Assembly (NCBI GenBank): GCA_963843535.1
Contig: CAWJKU010000004.1
Span: 930,001 to 994,000 of the forward strand
Direction of reading: 5' to 3'
Source: CAVUNY01 sp963843535
GTDB lineage: Bacteria > Chloroflexota > Anaerolineae > Anaerolineales > Anaerolineaceae
DNA length: 64,000 nucleotides
Shown piece by piece: positions 57,731 to 64,000 of the stretch. The stretch's first letter is position 1, and each line of letters starts with the position of its first letter. Made by a program: the position numbers and the translations under genes. Under the pieces are notes generated by a model. That model was not told where the DNA came from. It made no database searches and saw only the letters and a list, made by a program, of their open reading frames with translations.

Positions 57731-57881
57731 ATCATTCGGTAGAACCTGCCTGATCAGGTAATGCGCGGCGTTTCCTTGAGAGAGATCCTGGAGTTCGATA
57801 GAAAAAAAGTTTGCACACCAAGCGCCTTCATACGGCTAAATCTCCAGCATCTTTCACGATTGAAAATAATGGAGGGGAGGA

Positions 57882-58985
57882 ATGAGCAAAATATTGGTGA
57901 TCGAGGATGAGGTTGCGGTCCGAGAAAACATTATTGAGCTGCTTAGTGAAGAGGGGCATGAAGTTAGCGGCGCGGGCGATGGAGAAGCAGGTGTTATCCA
58001 AATTTGGAAGCAATTCCCGGATTTGATCATTTGCGATATCTTAATGCCGAAGCTCGATGGTTATGGCGTCCTGGCAAAGATCAATCAGGATGTCAGGTTG
58101 GCGAGCATCCCTTTCCTTTTTCTTACCGCAAAGATCGGCCGCGATGACATGCGTAAGGGGATGGGTCTGGGGGCAGATGATTATATTACCAAGCCGTTCA
58201 CCCGCAGCGAATTACTGCAGGCTATTTCTATCCGTTTAGGCAAGGTGCAAAGGGTGGAAGCCATCGCCCAAAAAAAACTGATTGATACTCAGAAAAAACT
58301 TTCATCTTTTTTGCCCCATGAGCTGCTTACCCCGCTGAGCGTGACGCTTAGTTACTCAGAACTGCTTCAAGAAGGTGTAGAGAACTTTTCTAAGGATGAA
58401 ATCAGGTTTATTTCTCAGGATATCCATCATTCAGCTCAACATCTGTTGAGACTGATCCAGAATTATTTATTGTTTATTGAATTCGATGCGATTTCAGCCG
58501 AACCCTCAAAAGGCGATCGATACCTGCATACCGGCGGTATCAGCGCTGTTCCAATTATCAGGGGGATTGCCGAAGAAAAATCTCGCCAGGCTGGCAGGTT
58601 TATGGACTTTTCGATTGATTTGCAAGATGTCGATTTATTGATCTACGAGGCCCACCTGACCAAAATCGTGGAGGAAATCGTTGATAACAGTTTGAAATAT
58701 TCCCGAAAGGGTACTCCGATTTGTATCAAAGGTGAAATCATTCCTGGCAAGAAAATTTACCAGCTGCGATTTATTGATGAGGGACGGGGCATGTCTCCCG
58801 AACAGATTCGAGCGCTGGAAGGGTTTAAATCATTGGATTGGCAGCTTCGCGAGCAAATTGGCCTGGGATTGGGACTTGTTTTAGCCCGGCGCATGGCAAT
58901 ATTTTACGGTGGGTCTTTGCAAATCAACAGCCAGATAACCAGGGGAACGGAAATCGATGTTCAATTACCCTTGCAGGATGCTTAG
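57882..58985 (+). CDS. Response-regulator receiver plus histidine kinase hybrid, soluble
   Basis: 367 residues, with GGAGGGGAGG just before the ATG. An N-terminal receiver domain has Asp52 as the phosphate acceptor (CDILMPKLDG) and Lys in ITKPFT. A short linker follows, then a HisKA-like segment with His146 in LPHELLTPLSV and an ATPase with DNSLKYSRKG, DEGRGMSP and IGLGLGLVLARRM. No membrane helix. The receiver-first order suggests it takes a phosphate or signal from another kinase; the membrane kinase downstream is the obvious candidate. The 150-bp gap upstream shows no clear promoter. Confidence 0.87.
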   Translation: MSKILVIEDEVAVRENIIELLSEEGHEVSGAGDGEAGVIQIWKQFPDLIICDILMPKLDGYGVLAKINQDVRLASIPFLFLTAKIGRDDMRKGMGLGADDYITKPFTRSELLQAISIRLGKVQRVEAIAQKKLIDTQKKLSSFLPHELLTPLSVTLSYSELLQEGVENFSKDEIRFISQDIHHSAQHLLRLIQNYLLFIEFDAISAEPSKGDRYLHTGGISAVPIIRGIAEEKSRQAGRFMDFSIDLQDVDLLIYEAHLTKIVEEIVDNSLKYSRKGTPICIKGEIIPGKKIYQLRFIDEGRGMSPEQIRALEGFKSLDWQLREQIGLGLGLVLARRMAIFYGGSLQINSQITRGTEIDVQLPLQDA

Positions 58986-59017
58986 AAGTGAGAATAGAAA
59001 GCACTTTCCTGACCCTA

Positions 59018-59026
59018 TGCTATAAT
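59018..59026 (+). promoter_or_regulatory. Extended -10 promoter of the membrane histidine kinase
   Basis: TGCTATAAT is an extended -10 element with a perfect TATAAT at 59021-59026, about 27 bp before the ATG. No -35 match, as is usual for extended -10 promoters. Confidence 0.6.
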
Positions 59027-59053
59027 TTTCTTACACCTGGATGCTAGATCAAA

Positions 59054-62000
59054 ATGCCTGGTACCATACCAACATCATTATCTTCGTTTTACATCGATCC
59101 GCCATTTAACTTACTCGGCGGATTGGGTTGGTTAATTTTGTTTGGATTGGTGGTTCTCACCAATTGGCAGTTTTGGGAAGCAGATAAAAGCCGGATGAGG
59201 CAGCGCTGGTTGGTGATCGCCGCGCTGCTCATCGCTGCGCCGGTGGTGGCTGTTATATTTCCGATCCGAATTCCACTTGAGAATCCGCTGCCGGTGCCAG
59301 GGCTGCCGGTAGAACCAAGCCTTCCCACCATGTATTTACTGGCGGGAATTCCTTTCGTCCTGGCTGCGGGGATGTTTGCACCAGTATGGGCGTGTGCCGT
59401 AGGTGTGCTTACCGGCCTGGCAATTGGCCTGGTCGACACCCATCACTTGTTCACGATGCTTGAATATGCCGGGTTAGCCACCCTTTTCAGTCTGGCTGTA
59501 CGCCAACGGTACCGGACGCTTTTTTTTCAAATATTAAGACATCCGCTTGGCGCCGCGATTTTTCTGGGGATTGTGTTTGCGCCGATTTACATTTTATCCT
59601 CTTTTTTCGCGGCAAACGGCACGGTGGTTGCCCGCTTAGATTACTCGATCACCCAGACGTGGCCGATCATGCTCTCTCGGGCAGGTGAATTGGTGGCTGC
59701 CAGTTTGCTGGCGGAAATCATTTACCTTACTCGAGCACCTTTTTGGGGCAGGCAAGGGGCACCTGTCCCTTCTCCATTTGAAACCAGCCTGCAGTTAAAA
59801 TTTTATGTTGGTACAGCGCCTTTAGTTTTCATATTGCTCCTGACTTTAACGATAGGTGACTGGCTGGTTGCCGGAAAAGCTGCCAGGGATATGATCCAAT
59901 CCCGTCTCGAAAACACCGGGTCTGTAGCCGGAAACAGCCTGCCGTATTTTATGGAGGTTGGTCAGAACCTGTTGACTCACCTGGCCACTCCCGACCTTAT
60001 GCAAATTCCCGTGGATAAGATTTTTGAAGAGCTCCACCAGCGTACGTTGTCTGTGGCTTATTTTCGGCAGCTCTTTTTGCTGGATTCTCTCGGCAAACCG
60101 GTAAGCGGATATCCCAAATCGAACCTAGATGAAATTCAAGCCACGGCTGAAGAATTAAGCGGGATCACCGTGGCATTGAAAGGGGTGAGTGTTCTGACCT
60201 ATGTAGTTCCTCAGATGGCCGGAGAGGAGAGCGTGCAAGTATCATTTATGACACCGGTTTTTGAAAATCAAGAAAAGGTCATTGGCGTGCTGCTCGGCCG
60301 GACAGATCTCGACTCAAATCCCTTTACACAGGCCACTTTGCAAGCGCTGAGAACAATGGCAACCATGGGAGGCCATGGGTATATTTTGGACGAGGAATAC
60401 CGCATCCTGTATGGGGTAGAGCCCAACCTGCTTCTGTCTGATTATCGATCCCTCGGTAATATTCCAGAAAGCAACAAGTTTTTCGAAGAAGTAGGTGGAT
60501 TAGGTACACGCCAGATGGTTTATTTCCAGACGATGGAAGGCAAGGGTTGGAGCGTGGTCTTATCGGTGCCTGCTGAACGGGCGCAGGAGATTGCGCTTGG
60601 AATTGCGGTACCGCTGCTGGTGATTCTGGTTGTGCTGGCAGCGGTGGCGTTTATCGCGCTGCGGGTCAGCTTGCAATCGGTGGCCCGGTCCATGAAGACT
60701 TTATCCAATGAAGCGACCCTTATATCTCAGGGTCAATTAGCCCATCCTTTACAAATCACCCGAGTGGATGAAGTCGGCCAGGTAGGGCGAGCTTTTGAGC
60801 AGATGCGGGTTAGCCTTAAGGCCCGCCTGGAAGAGCTTAGCCGATTGTTGCAGGTCAGCCAGGGGGTAGCCGCCAATCTGGAAGCAGGCGACGCGATGCG
60901 GCCCGTTCTGGAAGCAGCCATGGGAGATGGTGCGGCTGCGGCGCGGGTTGTCTTGCAGCCGGACGTGGTTCAGGATCTGAAAGCGAAGCGTCCGGCGGTG
61001 TTTGGTGTCGGAGCGTCATCCGACACTTATTCCTATCTCGACCCCCAAATATTCGACCTGATGCGATCGCAGGAAGTGATGTCGATCACCAATTCAGCGC
61101 GCGTGCGGCGGGTGACCTTCAAACCGGGTTCTGCCCAGCCAGGGGCGCTGGTGGCGTTGGCCTTGCACCATGAGAGCCGCTACCTCGGTGCGATCTGGGT
61201 GGCATACGAACAGCCCAGGAATTTTACGGAGGAAGAAATTCGTTTCCTGGGGACCCTGGCAGGACAGGCAGCAATCGCGGCTTCGAATGCCAGCCTGTAT
61301 GCGTCCGCCGAAATTGGCCGCCAGCGCCTGGAAGCGGTCCTGGTTTCCACGCCGGAACCAGTCCTGGTGGTTGATGAAGATAACCGGCTGCTGCTGCTTA
61401 ATGCATCGGCTATGCAAGTCCCCGGCTTGATTGCATCGCCTGTATCCGGAAAGCCTGTTCAGGAAGCAGTGGCCCAAAAGGACCTGGTGAACCTGTTCCA
61501 GCAAAACCAGGCCGAGAAGCTGGCTTCCAGGGAGATTGCCCTGGGAAATGGGCGAACCTATTTTGCCAGCATAAGCCCGGTCAATGCAGACGGCCGTTCT
61601 GTTGGCAAGGTCTGCGTGCTGCAAGATATTACCCATTTTAAAGAGCTGGATTCCCTCAAATCTGATTTTGTGGCGACCGTCAGCCATGATTTGCGCTCGC
61701 CCTTAACTTTAATGCGCGGGTACGTGACCATGCTGCAGATGGTCGGTGACCTTAATGACCAGCAGAAAAATTACACCCGCAAGATCATTTCCGGCGTTGA
61801 AAATATGTCGCGCCTGGTGAACAATTTGCTGGATCTGGGCAGGATCGATGCCGGGATCGGTCTGCAAATCGAAAGGGTGATGGTCCAGGACGTAATCGAA
61901 CAGGTGCTGACTTCGCTCCAGCCGCAGGCCACACAGAAAAGCATCCAGTTAACCCAGGAAGGCCTGGATCTTCCGCCTATAATCCTTGAAGCCGACCGGG

Positions 62001-62356
62001 CTTTACTGCAACAGGCAATTTATAACCTGGTTGAAAATGCGATAAAATATACACCGACGAATGGGAAGGTGCGGGTAAAACTAAAACCGCAGACCAATAA
62101 CCTGGTCATCGAGGTTCAGGATACCGGCATTGGAATTGCGCCGCTGGATTTGCCCCGTTTATTTGAAAGGTTTTACCGCAGCTCGCGCCGCGAGGCGATC
62201 AACCAGCGGGGGACAGGTTTGGGATTGGCGATTGTCAAGTCGATCGCGGAAAGACACCACGGGAAGGTGACTGTGGACAGCACCCTTGGTAAAGGAAGTG
62301 TTTTCTTTCTGGAGTTTCCATATAAAACCCAGAAGGGGGAAAACTCTAAGGTTTAA
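59054..62356 (+). CDS. Large multidomain membrane sensor histidine kinase
   Basis: 1100 residues. Residues about 15-270 contain seven or so membrane helices (MASE-like sensory block). Residues about 273-505 are an extracytoplasmic Cache-like domain. One more helix (about 508-533) is followed by HAMP (534-590), GAF (about 600-750) and PAS (about 755-865). HisKA has His878 in VSHDLRSPLTL, and the ATPase has NLVENAIKYTP, DTGIGIAP and GTGLGLAIVKS. No DNA-binding response regulator is adjacent; the soluble hybrid upstream may be its partner. Domain assignments between 15 and 270 are tentative. Confidence 0.85.
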   Translation: MPGTIPTSLSSFYIDPPFNLLGGLGWLILFGLVVLTNWQFWEADKSRMRQRWLVIAALLIAAPVVAVIFPIRIPLENPLPVPGLPVEPSLPTMYLLAGIPFVLAAGMFAPVWACAVGVLTGLAIGLVDTHHLFTMLEYAGLATLFSLAVRQRYRTLFFQILRHPLGAAIFLGIVFAPIYILSSFFAANGTVVARLDYSITQTWPIMLSRAGELVAASLLAEIIYLTRAPFWGRQGAPVPSPFETSLQLKFYVGTAPLVFILLLTLTIGDWLVAGKAARDMIQSRLENTGSVAGNSLPYFMEVGQNLLTHLATPDLMQIPVDKIFEELHQRTLSVAYFRQLFLLDSLGKPVSGYPKSNLDEIQATAEELSGITVALKGVSVLTYVVPQMAGEESVQVSFMTPVFENQEKVIGVLLGRTDLDSNPFTQATLQALRTMATMGGHGYILDEEYRILYGVEPNLLLSDYRSLGNIPESNKFFEEVGGLGTRQMVYFQTMEGKGWSVVLSVPAERAQEIALGIAVPLLVILVVLAAVAFIALRVSLQSVARSMKTLSNEATLISQGQLAHPLQITRVDEVGQVGRAFEQMRVSLKARLEELSRLLQVSQGVAANLEAGDAMRPVLEAAMGDGAAAARVVLQPDVVQDLKAKRPAVFGVGASSDTYSYLDPQIFDLMRSQEVMSITNSARVRRVTFKPGSAQPGALVALALHHESRYLGAIWVAYEQPRNFTEEEIRFLGTLAGQAAIAASNASLYASAEIGRQRLEAVLVSTPEPVLVVDEDNRLLLLNASAMQVPGLIASPVSGKPVQEAVAQKDLVNLFQQNQAEKLASREIALGNGRTYFASISPVNADGRSVGKVCVLQDITHFKELDSLKSDFVATVSHDLRSPLTLMRGYVTMLQMVGDLNDQQKNYTRKIISGVENMSRLVNNLLDLGRIDAGIGLQIERVMVQDVIEQVLTSLQPQATQKSIQLTQEGLDLPPIILEADRALLQQAIYNLVENAIKYTPTNGKVRVKLKPQTNNLVIEVQDTGIGIAPLDLPRLFERFYRSSRREAINQRGTGLGLAIVKSIAERHHGKVTVDSTLGKGSVFFLEFPYKTQKGENSKV

Positions 62357-62378
62357 TTAACCATTTGCTTCTGATTTG

Positions 62379-62387
62379 TGATATAAT
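62379..62387 (+). promoter_or_regulatory. Extended -10 promoter of rpoC
   Basis: TGATATAAT with a perfect TATAAT (62382-62387) gives a leader of about 110 nt before the rpoC GTG. The leader has a short AAGCGC/GCGCTT dyad (62432-62437 with 62456-62461) and a good ribosome-binding site, AGGAGG. Confidence 0.6.
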
Positions 62388-62504
62388 TTCAGTTTGCATG
62401 TATATCCGAGAAATACTTTTATCTCTATAGTAAGCGCTTGAGATGATTCCCTCCGGCGCTTCGTTCGGTTAAATCCGCGGGGTCACAGTTCAGGAGGCAG
62501 CTTA

Positions 62505-64000
62505 GTGGAAACAAAAGGTTTAGTCGCATTACGGATTAGCCTTGCTTCACCAGATACTATTCGTAGCTGGTCATATGGTGAAGTATTGAAGCCGGAAACA
62601 ATCAACTATCGGCGGCTGCGGCCAGAAAAAGATGGGTTGTTCTGCGAGGCAATTTTTGGTCCTACTCGCGATTGGCAATGTTATTGCGGGAAATATAAGA
62701 ACCCGCGCTATAAGGGCATTGTTTGCGATAAATGCGGTGTTGAAGTCACCCGTTCTTCTGTTCGGCGCGAACGAATGGGGCATATTGATCTGGCGACCCC
62801 GGTTGCGCATATCTGGTATACGCGCCGCATCCCGTCTTATTTGGGATTGCTGCTGGATATATCCCGACGCAATCTGGATCGGGTGCTGTATTTTGCCCAA
62901 TATATCGTCACCTATGTGGATGAAGATGCTCGCCAGAAGGCCTTGAAACGGCTGGAAGACGAGATTAACGTCTCTGAACGCGAACAGGCCGGCCAGATCA
63001 ACACCAAGATTCTGGAAGTCAAGCAAGGGCGCGACCGCAAGCTGGCCGAGCTTAACCAGCGCAAAACCGATCTCGAAAATCGAGCTGACGAACAGATTGC
63101 GCTGCAGCTTGAACCGGTAATCCAGGAAGGACAGCGCCTCGAGCGCTCCCTGCAGGAAAAAGTTAACAGCATTACCCACAATCCTGTCGCCTTTGAGGCT
63201 GCCAACCTGATCGTAGCGCAGCAAGGTGAAACGATCACTTCAGGCCATATTTCCAAAGTGCAGAAAATTGTAAAAGAGCGCCTGGAAGAAATCGAGACCG
63301 AGGCGAAAGCGCAGTTGGTGCGCGATCTTGAGCAGATCAAGATGCAGATGCAGACTTTCCGCGCCGAAGCCGAAGAGCAGATGGAATCGCTGCGCAACCA
63401 GCTGGAAGACCAGTCGACGGTTTCGCAGAACCAGAATGCCCACCTGCGCGACGAATTGATGGAACTGCGCCCCTTCTCCTTCCTGAGCGAGAGCCGCTAC
63501 CGCGAGCTGAAAAGCCGCTGGGGGCAGGTTTTCCGCGCGGATATGGGCGCTGAAGCCTTTTATGACATTCTACGCCGCCTGGACCTGGACAAGCTTTCCG
63601 AAGAGCTGTGGGTTGAGGTGCGCACCTCGAAGAGCAAGCAGAAGCGCAAGAAGGCCACCACCCGCCTGAAGGTGATCGAGAATTTCCACCGTTCCGGGCA
63701 ACCGTCCCGAGTGGATGATCCTGACCGTTCTGCCGGTTATTCCGCCCGATCTGCGCCCCATGGTGCAGCTGGATGGCGGACGCTTTGCCACATCGGACCT
63801 GAACGATCTGTACCGCCGGGTGATCAACCGCAATAACCGCCTCAAGCGGCTGCTCGAGCTTGGCGCACCGGACGTGATCGTGCGCAATGAAAAACGCATG
63901 CTCCAGGAAGCAGTGGACAGCCTGATCGACAATTCCCAGCGCGGCAAGGCGCTTTCGCGCCGCGGCCGGCGCGAGCTGAAGTCGCTGAGCGATATGCTCA
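62505..64000 (+). CDS. rpoC: DNA-directed RNA polymerase beta' subunit, 3'-truncated by the window edge and frameshifted
   Basis: GTG start with AGGAGG upstream. It begins METKGLVALRISLASPDTI. The zinc-binding CYCGKYK and CDKCGVEV motifs and the YYRRLRPEKDGLFC region are near the N-terminus, read here as INYRRLRPEKDGLFC. An insertion of about 150 residues rich in coiled coil (about 145-295) follows. Near 63699 one extra C breaks the frame: SGQPSRVDD replaces the canonical SGNRPEWMIL. Beyond it the correct frame continues to the window end through LRPMVQLDGGRFATSDLN and RNEKRMLQEAVD. The gene is essential, so a sequence error is likely. rpoB is not upstream. Confidence 0.95.

Noticed and set aside
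57731..57881. Promoter or small gene between cmk and the hybrid kinase
   Set aside because: No open frame and no -35/-10 pair at good spacing; only the ribosome-binding site before the kinase is clear.
1..64000. tRNA, rRNA, RNase P, tmRNA and SRP RNA genes
   Set aside because: Intergenic regions were read for conserved cores of these RNAs and none was found.

Overview
The window looks like a piece of a Chloroflexota (probably Anaerolineae) chromosome, most likely from a metagenome assembly. The evidence is protein content: two DUF2298 / Chlor_Arch_YYY membrane proteins, an isopentenyl phosphate kinase beside a mevalonate kinase, a TopA with an extra N-terminal Cys4 ribbon, several lipoproteins with Pro/Thr linkers, and a VIT-VWA protein. 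This is inference from family distributions, not a placement. No tRNA, rRNA or CRISPR array was found.

Layout. 1-2.1 kb: 3' part of leuS. 2.1-6.2 kb: a seven-heme cytochrome c gene (minus strand), then an esterase, a creatininase-family amidase and a small secreted helical protein. 6.2-6.6 kb: a noncoding stretch unusually rich in hairpins. 6.6-12.6 kb: cydDC and a VIT-VWA surface protein. 12.6-22 kb (minus strand): LytM peptidase, beta-propeller, LytM peptidase, a heterodimeric ABC exporter, a 122-residue unknown and a DUF1015 protein. 22.1-23.7 kb: a palindromic repeat interrupted by an IS481-family element. 23.7-33.3 kb: degV, then ffh-rpsP-khpA-rimM, dprA, a mannose-1-phosphate guanylyltransferase gene, topA and a lineage-type membrane protein. 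33.4-37.8 kb (minus strand): greA, a dNTPase, IPK, mevalonate kinase and a UbiA-family prenyl-phosphate transferase. 37.8-40.5 kb: tlyA and lepA. 40.5-57 kb: an envelope-glycan locus with a flippase-like protein, nucleotide-sugar epimerase, GT4 glycosyltransferase, methyltransferase and four very large polytopic proteins. 57-64 kb: cmk, two histidine kinases and the 5' part of rpoC.

How the genes may work together. IPK and mevalonate kinase supply isopentenyl diphosphate. The UbiA homologue resembles decaprenyl-phosphate phosphoribosyltransferase, which loads a sugar phosphate onto a polyprenyl carrier. The guanylyltransferase and the epimerase make nucleotide sugars. The GT-C and DUF2298 proteins are the kind of enzymes that use lipid-linked sugars outside the membrane. 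A lipid-linked surface-glycan pathway is therefore a reasonable reading of 34-57 kb, but its product is unknown.

Sequence quality matters here. Ten genes carry frameshifts, including the normally essential leuS and rpoC. At least twelve shifts lie within 37.1-42.3 kb, and nearly all are single extra bases. Undoing them restores family-typical lengths and total lengths divisible by three, so I treat them as probable sequence errors and report each gene as one locus. The cytochrome gene also has an in-frame TAA at its signal-peptide end.
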